In this document: positions 6,818-15,185 of the stretch, in pieces
Layout of the letters: each line of letters starts with the position of its first letter
How positions within the stretch are numbered: position 1 is the stretch's first letter
Source of the DNA: an uncultured Desulfobacterales bacterium
Lineage (GTDB): Bacteria; Desulfobacterota; Desulfobacteria; Desulfobacterales; G020354645
Length of the DNA: 20,576 bases
Direction: 5' to 3'
Assembly: GCA_947259865.1 (NCBI GenBank)
Contig: CAMYNZ010000140.1
Coordinates: forward strand, 1-20,576
Program-made: the position numbers and the translations under genes
Notes under the pieces: generated by a model
What the model was told of the DNA's origin: nothing
The model's input: only the letters and a program-made list of their open reading frames with translations
Database searches by the model: none

Positions 6818-6846
6818 TATATAGAGAAATGAAAACCGTCTGTCAA
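6818..6846 (-). promoter_or_regulatory. Predicted strong sigma-70 promoter reading left
   Basis: On the minus strand TTGACA (6841-6846) and TATATA (6818-6823) are separated by exactly 17 nt. Transcription would start near 6811, cross repeat A and the two palindromes, and reach the LUD start at 6313 after about 500 nt. It could drive the LUD gene with a long leader or a separate noncoding RNA. Confidence 0.5.
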
Positions 6847-6968
6847 GCTTTCACGGGCTGTGGCACGGGTAATTTTTCACTTCCTCCGGTTAAAGTTCCG
6901 AGATACGAGTGCTGCCCGCTGCACCTTAAATTGATATTTGACCCATAGTTTGATAATTAATAATATTG

Positions 6969-7285
6969 GGATCATGTCCGGATTAGTTGTAGTCAATTAA
7001 AGCAAAATAAGCTGTTATCTTCAATTGAGCAGTTGTAATCCCAGAGGGTACAAGGGGTCAGGGATTCAAGGGGTCGAGTGAAATGCTAAAGAATTACAAA
7101 GATTTGAAAGTATTGAAAAAGGTGTATTGGGCAGGCTAAAAAAGACATTTTAGAAAGCGAAAGAATGCTAAAGACGCTGTTAAAGTCTTTAGAAAACAAA
7201 CACTTGAATCTTTATCCGCCGTCTCTTTGGCGGGCTTGACCCCTGGAATCCTTGGACCCTTTTCTCCAACTAAATTGGAGAAGAA
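6969..7285 (+). repeat. Direct repeat D, copy 1, carrying a four-helix-bundle gene remnant
   Basis: About 315 bp, beginning GGATCATGTCC and ending in the palindrome TTCTCCAA-TTGGAGAA, are largely repeated at 10030-10328 in the same orientation. The two ends contain inverted GGGGTC/GACCCC blocks. A decayed reading frame lies within. This copy ends 120 nt before the MoxR gene. Nothing else is visible in 6847-6968 or 7286-7404. Confidence 0.88.
7083..7227 (+). pseudogene. Remnant of a four-helix-bundle protein gene (23S rRNA intervening-sequence family)
   Basis: From ATG 7083 the peptide MLKNYKDLKV matches the usual N-terminus of this family. It then jumps, with frame changes, to IEKGVLGRLKK and SERMLKTLLKSLENKH, which match its C-terminus. 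The central two thirds of a roughly 120-residue protein are missing, so this is an internally deleted, non-functional copy. Confidence 0.7.
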
Positions 7286-7404
7286 CTAAGTGGGCTTCAC
7301 GTCAACGCGTTATCCGGGTCAATTTTATTGTAAAAATGTCGATATTTTGTTTTAAATGGGTAAAGCGATTCTAATTTTTTGAAACCACCACGAGGTGACT
7401 TCCC

Positions 7405-8313
7405 ATGAAATTCAGAGATGTTGAAGATGTGCGCCATAAACTGGAACAGGCTGATTATATCTGTTCTCAGACCATTGCTACGGTAGTTTTTTTAGCCCAG
7501 GCCACCCAAAAACCCATACTGGTAGAAGGTCCGGCGGGTGTTGGCAAAACCGAACTGGCCAAGGCGGTGGCCAAAAGCCTTAACCGCAGCCTGATTCGCC
7601 TTCAATGCTATGAGGGCCTGGATGAGTCCAAGGCTCTATATGAGTGGGAGTACGCCAAACAAATGCTCTATACTCAGATGATGAAGGAAAAAATTAACGA
7701 GGTTATCGCCGGGTGCGAATCGTTAACGGAAGCCGTAGATCGTATAGCCACTCAGGAAGACGCATTTTTTTCCGAACGGTTCATGCAGCCGCGTCCCCTG
7801 TTGCAGGCTATCTATTCGGAAAGTCCGGTCGTATTATTAATAGACGAGGTGGACAAATCTGATCCGGAATTCGAGGCGTTTCTGTTGGAGGTATTAAGCG
7901 ACTTTCAGGTTTCGATACCGGAACTGGGTACCCGCCGGGCACGTAATATACCCTTTGTGGTCCTGACATCCAATGACTATCGAGATATGAGCGATGCCCT
8001 GAAACGACGTTGTATTCATCTATATATAGATTATCCCGACCGGGATCTGGAAATGAAAATTGTTCGTCTGAAGATTCCGGGTATTGATTCGCATCTGGCC
8101 GATCAAATCGTCCGTTCGATTCGACGTATCCGTGACCTGGATCTGAAAAAGAAACCGGCCATCTCCGAAACCCTGGACTGGGCGCAATCCTTGATTGCGC
8201 TTAAAGTCGAAGACCTGAATCCGGAGGTTGTCTCTCAATCTTTGAACGTTATCTGCAAGTACAGGGCAGACGCCGATCAGGTTGTAAATAACATGGAAAA
8301 AATTTTTAACTAA
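7405..8313 (+). CDS. MoxR-family AAA ATPase (CoxD-like)
   Basis: A 302-residue AAA+ ATPase of the MoxR type, a class of chaperone-like ATPases that act with VWA proteins in complex assembly or metal-centre maturation. Visible motifs are Walker A GPAGVGKT (42-49), Walker B LLIDE (144-148), sensor 1 TSN (188-190) and Arg201-Arg202 as candidate arginine fingers. The length is typical. The start is supported by GAGGTGA ending 8 nt before ATG. The next gene encodes a VWA protein of the CoxE class, the usual partner. In carboxydotrophs coxD and coxE mature CO dehydrogenase, but no cox structural gene is present here, so the client is unknown. A repeat separates it from its partner by 329 nt. Confidence 0.92.
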   Translation: MKFRDVEDVRHKLEQADYICSQTIATVVFLAQATQKPILVEGPAGVGKTELAKAVAKSLNRSLIRLQCYEGLDESKALYEWEYAKQMLYTQMMKEKINEVIAGCESLTEAVDRIATQEDAFFSERFMQPRPLLQAIYSESPVVLLIDEVDKSDPEFEAFLLEVLSDFQVSIPELGTRRARNIPFVVLTSNDYRDMSDALKRRCIHLYIDYPDRDLEMKIVRLKIPGIDSHLADQIVRSIRRIRDLDLKKKPAISETLDWAQSLIALKVEDLNPEVVSQSLNVICKYRADADQVVNNMEKIFN

Positions 8314-8382
8314 ATCATAACTCGGACAAGCCGGAACCAAAAATGACAAATTTTGAAATCGAATGTTTATGTCAGAATAGGC

Positions 8383-8494
8383 AGATACTGGATACTGGAT
8401 GCTTGATGCTGGATAAAATAAGGATATTACCTTTAAAAACCAGTATCCCCGCCCGCCTCGCCTGAGCGGCTAGCGATGGCGGGCAGGCAGAAAC
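8383..8494 (+). repeat. Dispersed repeat family G, copy between the MoxR and VWA genes
   Basis: About 110 bp beginning AGATACTGGATACTGGATGC and running to GGCAGGCAGAAAC match the reverse complement of 19796-19910. Further palindromes follow at 8495-8570 (CCTGCCTTCGGCAGG, GCCACCAAAGGTGGC). Together they occupy the space between the MoxR stop and the VWA gene. Confidence 0.9.
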
Positions 8495-8642
8495 TTCACC
8501 CTCTTGAATCCTGCCTTCGGCAGGGCCACCAAAGGTGGCATTCAACAGGGCAAGGCATCCAGCATCTCTCAGATAACCGCAGCACGAGATGTTATCCATA
8601 TTTTTTGCCACAAACAGCACAAAAATAGTTGCTAAGAAACTA

Positions 8643-10025
8643 ATGGTGAATCTGGTTTTAAAATTTGTATCCTGCAGCCGGGTGGCCGGTCTCAGAGTTT
8701 CCACCGCCGAAGTGCTGGATTGCCTCACACAGCTTGAACTGATCGATGTTTTGGATGAAACTCAATTTGCAGCAGTATTGCGTGCAAATTTCGCTAAAAG
8801 TCGCCGGGAGCAGGCAAAATTTGATCATCTCTATCACCTGTTTTTTCACGAACTGCGGCAAGATGCCGGAATTGCAAATTGCCGCGAGCTAGCGGATCAA
8901 AAGGCGGAACTCCTTGAAGCCCTGACAAGCCAGTTAAACGGCAACCCTGCCGCCCAGGCCATAATTGATCTGTTGGGTGATGATCCTTCACCGTTTTTAG
9001 AGGCCCTTCGCAGGATGGGATCAACCGGGGAGGGTCCGCCCGGGGGTATCGGGGGCAACCTGGGGCCTGTTACTAGGCGCCTTGAAATGATGCTGGCCCT
9101 GACGGATATAAAGGCTGAGCTGTCCGAATTTTTGAATGAAAATCGCTCCCGGATACCCTGGGAGGATCGGCGAGATTTAACCTCGCATTTTGACGACCGC
9201 CTTGAGGCTGCCCGCAGACTGCTTATGGACGATCCGCGGCCCGACTATGATCCTGCAAAACAGGTGAAATCCTATGATAATCACTTAAAAGAGCTGGGAA
9301 AAATTTCGTTCTCCTCTCTTACACCGGCAGAAGTGACAGAAGTCCGCGAGCTTATCGATCAGCTCGTGCGCAAATTCAAAGACACGGTCAGCCGCCGTTA
9401 CGCTAAATCGAATCGGGGTCTGTTGGATGTAAAAAAGACTTTGCGGTGTTCGGCCAAGTATCAAGGTATACCCATGGAAATTTTTTTTCGGGGCCGGCCA
9501 CCGCGGAAAGGTAAAATTATTACCTTATGCGATTTATCCGGTTCCGTCTGGTCTGCCGCTCGCTTTATGCTCAACATGCTGTATTCATTGCAAGAATGCT
9601 TTACGCAAGTCCGCAGTTTTGTATTTGTAGCCGGCCTGGATGAAGTGACCCGGATCTTTGAAAATTTTGAGATCAACCTTGCCATTGATAAGGTTTTAAG
9701 CCAGGCTGAGATCGACTATAATGCCGCCACAGATTACGGTCAGACTTTCCGTGATTTTAAAAAGGATTACATGGACATTCTCAATAAGAAAACGACGCTG
9801 ATCATAATCGGCGACGGGCGCACCAATTATGCCAACCCTGAGGAGGAAATTCTGGACCAAATGCGGGATAGATGTCGCCGGATTATCTGGCTTAACCCGG
9901 AAACCGAGATTTTCTGGAACTCCGGTGACAGTGTAATGCGCCTGTATCAAGAATACTGTCACGAAGTACGACCCTGCCAGAATCTTAACCAACTAATTGA
10001 TTTTATAAAGGATCTTGTCCTATAA
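8643..10025 (+). CDS. VWA-domain CoxE-like protein
   Basis: A von Willebrand A protein of the CoxE-like family and probable partner of the upstream MoxR ATPase. I chose ATG 8643 (460 residues, MVNLVLKFV), where family-like sequence begins. An in-frame ATG at 8589 would add 18 residues next to repeat DNA, and neither start has a strong ribosome site. The N-terminal half is helical and charged. The VWA domain carries the MIDAS motif DLSGS (D297 by this start), then TDYGQTF, the CoxE-typical IIGDGRTNYANP, and RIIWLNPE near the end. It is presumably a cytosolic metal-binding adaptor for complex assembly. The stop is directly followed by direct repeat D copy 2. Confidence 0.9.
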   Translation: MVNLVLKFVSCSRVAGLRVSTAEVLDCLTQLELIDVLDETQFAAVLRANFAKSRREQAKFDHLYHLFFHELRQDAGIANCRELADQKAELLEALTSQLNGNPAAQAIIDLLGDDPSPFLEALRRMGSTGEGPPGGIGGNLGPVTRRLEMMLALTDIKAELSEFLNENRSRIPWEDRRDLTSHFDDRLEAARRLLMDDPRPDYDPAKQVKSYDNHLKELGKISFSSLTPAEVTEVRELIDQLVRKFKDTVSRRYAKSNRGLLDVKKTLRCSAKYQGIPMEIFFRGRPPRKGKIITLCDLSGSVWSAARFMLNMLYSLQECFTQVRSFVFVAGLDEVTRIFENFEINLAIDKVLSQAEIDYNAATDYGQTFRDFKKDYMDILNKKTTLIIIGDGRTNYANPEEEILDQMRDRCRRIIWLNPETEIFWNSGDSVMRLYQEYCHEVRPCQNLNQLIDFIKDLVL

Positions 10026-10029
10026 AAAA

Positions 10030-10328
10030 GGATCATGTCCGAATTAGTTGTAGTTAATTAAAGCGGAATAAGCTATTATCTCCGATGGAGCAGGTGTTAT
10101 CCCAGCGGGTACAAGGGGTCGAGTGAAATGCTAAAGAATTACAAAGAGCAGATACTATTAGCAGGGGATTTAGGATTAATTGAAAAAGGTGTATTGGGTA
10201 GACTAAAAAAGTCATTGCAGAAATTGAAAGAATGTTAAAGCCGATGATTACGTCTTTAGAAAACAAACCCTTGAGTCCTTGACCCCTGGAATCCTCGGAC
10301 CCTCTTCTCCAACTAAAGTGGAGAAGAA
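10030..10328 (+). repeat. Direct repeat D, copy 2
   Basis: Direct copy of 6969-7285 with the same left end (GGATCATGTCC), the same GGGGTC/GACCCC blocks and the same terminal palindrome. It begins 5 nt after the VWA stop. With copy 1 it brackets the MoxR-VWA pair. Confidence 0.88.
10128..10277 (+). pseudogene. Second remnant of a four-helix-bundle protein gene
   Basis: MLKNYKEQILLAGDLGLIEKGVLGRLKK is readable in two parts from ATG 10128; after a one-base shift IAEIERMLKPMITSLENKP follows. The N- and C-termini match copy 1, but about ten more central residues survive, so the deletion boundaries differ. A premature TAA at 10236-10238 ends the first frame. Confidence 0.75.
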
Positions 10329-10359
10329 TCTTAATAACACCATGTTTTTTGAAAAAGGC

Positions 10360-10388
10360 TTGAATCGCATAGGGGTAATGTGTATACT
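10360..10388 (+). promoter_or_regulatory. Predicted sigma-70 promoter for the small membrane protein
   Basis: TTGAAT (10360-10365) and TATACT (10383-10388) lie 17 nt apart, giving a leader of about 140 nt before the ATG at 10538. The leader shows no recognisable riboswitch. Confidence 0.5.
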
Positions 10389-10537
10389 AGTAGGATACTT
10401 TACCCTACAGCAGCCGATAGTTCAACAAAAGGTCCAAACAACCACCCCCATATATATCGTTCAATAGGAACCGGAGAAGCAGCCAATCTCCTATTGTTTC
10501 GGGCGGGTGCGTGTCACACTATACAGGAGAGAGCGCC

Positions 10538-11029
10538 ATGGACATTATCTGGGACATCGGATTTCAGGCAATTAAAATTTTAACGCTGGTTGCCGGAATC
10601 TCAGGGGTCGCACTTTCACTTATGCTGCTTTTTGCACCCAACCTGACCAAAGCCATCAGTGAAATGTGCAATCGGTACGTGGATTTTGATCGAAAAATCA
10701 ACTATCTCGATCGGGATATCCCTACCGATAAGCTGGTTTATCGACACAATATCATTTCGGGTTCATGCCTAATTATAGGATCGGCCTTTACGATTGCTTT
10801 TTTATTTTACAGCCTGGATGTCAAAAGTTTTGTCATCGTCTTTTTCGGTTCCCAAAAATTTGCCACCACCAATGAAGTTATTTTCAGTACTTTTGCCTTG
10901 TTTGGCAAAATGGCTGCTATCCTGGGCATAGTAATTGGCTCGATTCTTCTATTTAATCCCGTGATTATGAAAAATATTGAAACTAAGTTGATTACCTGCA
11001 AAACTCGATCAGGCTCAGGGAGATTTTGA
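10538..11029 (+). CDS. Unrecognised small membrane protein, apparently frameshifted at the C-terminus
   Basis: ATG 10538 follows an AGGAGA site by 7 nt and gives 163 residues. I do not recognise the family. Three membrane helices are visible (about residues 12-33, 69-90 and 115-140), with a charged loop after the first containing RYVDFDRKINYLDRD. The frame as read ends in an unlikely tail (LITCKTRSGSGRF). One frame over, 11004-11123 reads LDQAQGDFDTVIYQRP and then a fourth helix, FLYGSIGLITSIFLTVLAV, and stops at TAG 11121. The natural protein is thus probably about 194 residues with four helices, and one base was gained (or two lost) near 10986-11003. A terminator follows immediately, so the gene is monocistronic. 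Function unknown. Confidence 0.8.
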   Translation: MDIIWDIGFQAIKILTLVAGISGVALSLMLLFAPNLTKAISEMCNRYVDFDRKINYLDRDIPTDKLVYRHNIISGSCLIIGSAFTIAFLFYSLDVKSFVIVFFGSQKFATTNEVIFSTFALFGKMAAILGIVIGSILLFNPVIMKNIETKLITCKTRSGSGRF

Positions 11030-11177
11030 TACTGTTATTTATCAGCGTCCGTTTCTGTACGGCTCAATCGGGCTGATAACGTCAATTTTTCTGACCGTAC
11101 TTGCGGTAACAAATATACTATAGAAATTTTAAGAAGACCGGGCTGATTATATCCACCCGGTCCACTAATATGTTTGT

Positions 11178-11204
11178 AAAAAGGGGGTATTTCGCCCCCT
11201 TTTT
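11178..11204 (+). terminator. Rho-independent terminator after the small membrane protein
   Basis: A 10-bp stem AAAAAGGGGG/CCCCCTTTTT with a 7-nt loop is followed by a T-rich tract. It lies 55 nt beyond the restored stop codon. The A-T part of the stem lets it work on both strands. Confidence 0.9.
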
Positions 11205-11709
11205 CTATTTTTAGAGATGGTAACGTTGATAGACTTATAAAATAGCTATTTGTTTTAGGTTTTCAGTTTTAAGCATTAAGCTACTTTTTCACCTCATAAA
11301 ACTACTTAAAACATAAAACCTAAAACTTAACGGGCTGTCGTCCAAATATTTTTAAGCGGTCTTTAAACGTTTTAGACTCAGCGAAAATATCTTTGGGCAA
11401 TAGCCCGTTAATATAAACGTATTTGGTTTCTTCGTCTCCATCAACATTGACTGGGTATTATTTATTATTATATTTCGATCTAAAAGCATAAGTGTATAAA
11501 AAATACCCACTTCTCCAGAGTATTTCGGCCATATCGGGTAAAAAGTATCCAGAGATTGATACCGGGTTTTATGGATTCCGACTTCTGACTCTTTTTTGCT
11601 GTCAAATTATGTGAGCATTTTCTGCAGGAGCACGGGGTAAAGGGACCCTGCGCTCCTGCCTGCAAACCAGTCATCGGTTTCAGAAGTGATTTGGAGATGG
11701 CTTCCGGAA
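11205..11709. other. Intergenic stretch before the histidine kinase, with inverted repeats
   Basis: No gene is convincing here. An imperfect inverted pair is built from TTTTAGGTTTT and AAAACCTAAAA (about 11258-11325). TAACGGGCT (11328-11336) pairs with AGCCCGTTA (11401-11409), and GCAGGAGC (11624-11631) pairs with GCTCCTGC (11652-11659). The last hairpin may lie in the regulatory region of the two-component operon. Confidence 0.5.
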
Positions 11710-11725
11710 TGGCATCTCTTTTGCT
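11710..11725 (+). promoter_or_regulatory. Possible sigma-54 (-24/-12) promoter
   Basis: TGGCATCTCTTTTGCT keeps the GG and GC pairs at the exact -24/-12 spacing. The predicted start point would be only about 5 nt before the kinase ATG, and no upstream activator site is obvious, so this is tentative. It would fit autoregulation by the NtrC-type regulator encoded downstream. Confidence 0.35.
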
Positions 11726-11740
11726 AACGAATAAGATCGT

Positions 11741-13507
11741 ATGAAAAAAAAACTTAAAATTAGCAGATACTGGGCCAGTATCCCGCCGTGGATATTTATC
11801 GGTGCCGCAGTGGTGCTTATTCCGATAATTGCATTCATGACGGTACAAAATATTAACCGACAAAAGGATGCTGGCTATCGGCTGTTACTGGAAAAAGGTG
11901 CGGCCTTGATAAGGTCTTTTGAGGCCGGCACCCGCACCGGCATGATGGGGATGATGCGCAGCGGATTCAAACTTCAAAGACTGCTCACCGAAACTTCCCA
12001 ACAATCCGATATTGCGTATTTGCTGGTAACCGATGATGCCGGTAAAATCATGGCCCACAGTGACCTTTCCCGGATAGACGATATTTACGGCAGGGATTTA
12101 AACCTGGCAAATCTTTTAACACTGGAAACTGTTCGCTGGCGCATCGTTGCCCGGCCGGATGGCCCAGACGTTTTTGAGGTGTATCGAAAATTTTCGCCCA
12201 CCGCCGGTCGATTGGGTAACCATCACGGCTTCAGGACGCAACCCCGGCAACCTATGAGACGGGGTGAAGAGCCGCCGCCATCTTCTCAAGTCATATTTGT
12301 CGGTTTGGATATGGGGTCAATTGAAGCAGCCCGTATGGCCGATACCCGGCATTCCATCGTCATGGGCTTGATTCTCCTTTTTATCGGATTTGCCGGCGTT
12401 ATATTACTGTCCCTGGCCCAGAGTTATCGCGCTACCAAGGTATCCCTTTCCAGGATAAAAGCGTTTTCCGACAACCTGGTGGAGAACATGCCGATTGGCC
12501 TTATTGCAGTTAATGATCAGCACAAAATTGCTTCTTTTAATCATGTGGCTGAGTTTACGCTCGGTCTTTCAGCCGAAAAATTGATTGGCCAGGATGCCGA
12601 GAGCGCACTTCCGCTAGAATTGCTGCAACAAATCGATACCCTGGATGCCGGCAGCAGTTTGATTGAAAAAGAGATTGAGTGCAGCACATTGAAAGGTAAG
12701 CGGATTCCCCTGGAGGTGGGTGCACAATCTTTGCGTGATGCTGACGGCAATTTATTTGGATATGTCTTGCTGTTCAAGGATCTCAGTGAAATCCGGGCTT
12801 TGCGAAGAGAAATAGCCCGCAATCAACGGTTGGCATCCGTGGGTAGACTGGCAGGTGGTGTGGCCCATGAAATACGCAATCCTTTAAGTTCAATAAAGGG
12901 GTTAGCTACCTATTTTAAAGAAAGATATCAGGATAAGCTTGATGACCAGCAGATTGCAAATATTATGATCCAGGAAGTGGACCGGCTAAACAGGGTGGTT
13001 GGCCAGCTTCTTGATTTTGCCCGGCCAATAAAGATTTCTAAAAAACCGGTTTCAATGCAAGCACTGATTGAAGACTCACTCAAACTGGTGGCAAGGCAGG
13101 CTTCCGAGAAAAATATCAAGATCGAAACCCGGTTCCCGGCTCAAATGGATCCGATTGCTGTCGATCCGGATCAGTTAAACCAGGTATTGCTGAACCTTTA
13201 TCTGAACGCCATCGATTCGATGGATGCGGGGGGGCGACTTGCTATCAGCATTAAAAACTCGCAACCAGCGCATAACATCGAAATAGAAATTATGGATGAT
13301 GGTATCGGCATCAGCCAGGAAGATTTGGCCCATATTTTTGATCCCTATTTTACTACCAAGGCAACCGGTACCGGCCTTGGATTGGCGAATGTTCACAACA
13401 TTGTGGATGCTCACGGCGGTAAGGTAGCGGTAGAAAGTCAGCCCGGCCGGGGTACGACATTTACAATTAGCTTACCGTTGACTGCTAAAGAGAAATCAGA
13501 TGATTGA
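11741..13507 (+). CDS. Membrane sensor histidine kinase with PAS domain (ZraS/HydH-like)
   Basis: A 588-residue sensor that should autophosphorylate and signal to the regulator encoded next. It has a membrane helix at about 15-36, an extracytoplasmic sensing region (40-203) with a Pro/Arg-rich stretch near 160-180, and a second helix at 205-227. A PAS domain follows (about 245-350, ENMPIGLIAVND), then HisKA with phospho-acceptor His376 in VAHEIRNPLSS. The ATPase domain has N-box NLYLNAIDSM, G1 DDGIG, FDPYFTTK and GTGLGLANV. The domain order matches ZraS/HydH/AtoS kinases paired with sigma-54 activators. The signal is unknown; the periplasmic part shows no His/Cys-rich metal site. The gene overlaps the regulator by 8 nt. 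Confidence 0.92.
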   Translation: MKKKLKISRYWASIPPWIFIGAAVVLIPIIAFMTVQNINRQKDAGYRLLLEKGAALIRSFEAGTRTGMMGMMRSGFKLQRLLTETSQQSDIAYLLVTDDAGKIMAHSDLSRIDDIYGRDLNLANLLTLETVRWRIVARPDGPDVFEVYRKFSPTAGRLGNHHGFRTQPRQPMRRGEEPPPSSQVIFVGLDMGSIEAARMADTRHSIVMGLILLFIGFAGVILLSLAQSYRATKVSLSRIKAFSDNLVENMPIGLIAVNDQHKIASFNHVAEFTLGLSAEKLIGQDAESALPLELLQQIDTLDAGSSLIEKEIECSTLKGKRIPLEVGAQSLRDADGNLFGYVLLFKDLSEIRALRREIARNQRLASVGRLAGGVAHEIRNPLSSIKGLATYFKERYQDKLDDQQIANIMIQEVDRLNRVVGQLLDFARPIKISKKPVSMQALIEDSLKLVARQASEKNIKIETRFPAQMDPIAVDPDQLNQVLLNLYLNAIDSMDAGGRLAISIKNSQPAHNIEIEIMDDGIGISQEDLAHIFDPYFTTKATGTGLGLANVHNIVDAHGGKVAVESQPGRGTTFTISLPLTAKEKSDD

Positions 13508-14864
13508 AAAAAATTCAATACTGGTGGTTGATGATGATCCTGCTCACCGCACCATGCTGAAAGCGCTTATGGGCGGCTGGGGTTATAATATTTTCGAGGC
13601 CGACGACGGTTCCACCGCCATCGAAGAAGTAAAAAACCGATATTTTGACCTCATACTGATGGATGTGCGCATGTTGAAAGTGTCGGGGCTTGAAGCCCTG
13701 GGTCAAATAAAGTCCTACAACCCCGCCATACCCGTAATTATCATGACTGCTTTTTCGTCGGTTGAGACCGCTGTCGATGCTCTAAAAAACGGTGCCTATG
13801 ATTACCTCACCAAACCCCTGGATTTTGACAAGTTGCGCGTTACCATAAAACGCGCCATGGAGCATTTGCAGCTAAAAGAGGAAAACCGCCTTTTGAGGAG
13901 AAATCTCAGCCAGCAGTTTGACCGGCAGAATATTATCGGTCGCAGCCCGGCCATGGCAAAACTATTGGAAACGGTCGCCCAGGTGGCTCCTTCGGAAGCA
14001 ACGGTATTGTTAACCGGCGAATCCGGCACCGGCAAAGAATTGATAGCCGGTGCCATACATTTTAACAGTCACCGCAAAGAGGCACCCTTTATAAAAATAA
14101 ATTGTGCGGCCCTGACTGAAACCTTGCTCGAATCCGAATTATTCGGGCATGAGAAGGGGGCCTTTACCGGGGCGGATCGCAGAAAAGAAGGGTGCTTTGT
14201 ACAGGCACACGGCGGCAGCCTTTTTCTGGATGAAGTCAGCGAAATGCCGCTGACCATGCAGGTCAAACTTTTGCGCGTGTTGCAGGAAAGAGAGATAACC
14301 CGCGTGGGTGGGGAAAAAGTAATCCCGGTAGATGTGAGAGTCATCACCGCAACCAACAAGGACTTGCTGCAACTGGTAAAAGAGGGATCTTTTCGTGAGG
14401 ATCTTTACTATCGCCTGAACGTCGTCGGTCTGGAGATACCGCCCCTCAGGACCCGGGCGGATGATATTCCCCTGCTTGCTCAGCATTTCATCGAAATTTT
14501 TGCCTCAAAAAATAAAAAGGAGATCAAGGCCTTTACCCCCAGAGCTATGGATTCCCTTTTGAGGTATGATTGGCCCGGTAATGTGCGGGAGTTAATGAAT
14601 GCAGTTGAGAGGGGTGTCGTGCTGTCTCAGTCCGAATATCTTGATGATACTGATCTGCGTATATTTCACGAGGATTCCCATGAAAATAGCGGGCCCGCTA
14701 TGTTAAGTCATGACACACCCAGACCGCTTGAGGAAGTTGAAAAGGAAACTGTTTTGAGGACCCTGGAATCCGCCGGCGGCAACAAAAGTGAAACCGCCAG
14801 ACGCTTGGGCGTAACCCGAAAAACACTTCATAAAAAACTTAAAAAATATGGTGTTATGCCCTAG
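13500..14864 (+). CDS. NtrC-family sigma-54-dependent response regulator (ZraR/AtoC-like)
   Basis: A 454-residue three-domain activator. The receiver domain (about 5-118) has acidic residues D11-D12, phospho-acceptor D55 in LILMDVRM and Lys105 in LTKPLDF. The AAA+ domain has Walker A GESGTGKE (173-180), the sigma-54 contact loop GAFTGA (220-225), Walker B LFLDEV (241-246) and WPGNVREL. A Fis-type helix-turn-helix ends the protein (GNKSETARRLGVTRKTLHKK). Phosphorylation by the adjacent kinase should allow open-complex formation at -24/-12 promoters. All catalytic residues are in place. The targets cannot be read from this window, except possibly its own operon. Start overlap with the kinase stop supports coupling. 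Confidence 0.95.
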   Translation: MIEKNSILVVDDDPAHRTMLKALMGGWGYNIFEADDGSTAIEEVKNRYFDLILMDVRMLKVSGLEALGQIKSYNPAIPVIIMTAFSSVETAVDALKNGAYDYLTKPLDFDKLRVTIKRAMEHLQLKEENRLLRRNLSQQFDRQNIIGRSPAMAKLLETVAQVAPSEATVLLTGESGTGKELIAGAIHFNSHRKEAPFIKINCAALTETLLESELFGHEKGAFTGADRRKEGCFVQAHGGSLFLDEVSEMPLTMQVKLLRVLQEREITRVGGEKVIPVDVRVITATNKDLLQLVKEGSFREDLYYRLNVVGLEIPPLRTRADDIPLLAQHFIEIFASKNKKEIKAFTPRAMDSLLRYDWPGNVRELMNAVERGVVLSQSEYLDDTDLRIFHEDSHENSGPAMLSHDTPRPLEEVEKETVLRTLESAGGNKSETARRLGVTRKTLHKKLKKYGVMP

Positions 14865-14948
14865 CCCTGTTCCTTAAATGGTCACCGGTGCGTTCAAGAT
14901 GTTTCCAGACCGCTAAAAGACTTTTTAAACATAAATTGAATGGTTCCG

Positions 14949-15143
14949 GGTTCACCGTTCAACGTTCAAGGTTCCAAAAGGATTAAGCCAAAGCTCTTTG
15001 CTGCCTGATTGTGGGCAGCTGCACCAATCACCCTGCGGGTGAAGTGACAGGTGTCGATGGATTATCTATTTCTCTTTATAATTCAGGAAGGTGACACTGT
15101 TCAACTTTGAACCCTGAACTTTGAACCTTGAACCCTAAACCCC
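14949..15143. repeat. Inverted GTTCAA-type heptad repeats before the thioredoxin gene
   Basis: GTTCAACGTTCAAGGTTCC near 14957-14976 faces TGAACTTTGAACCTTGAACC near 15113-15133, so the two ends could pair over a 130-nt centre. The centre contains a small hairpin (CACCCTGCGGGTG, 15028-15041 region). This fills most of 14865-15185; no gene is seen. Confidence 0.6.
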
Positions 15144-15185
15144 CTAATCCGGGTTTAAAACAAAATATTTTTCCAAGAGGTAAAT

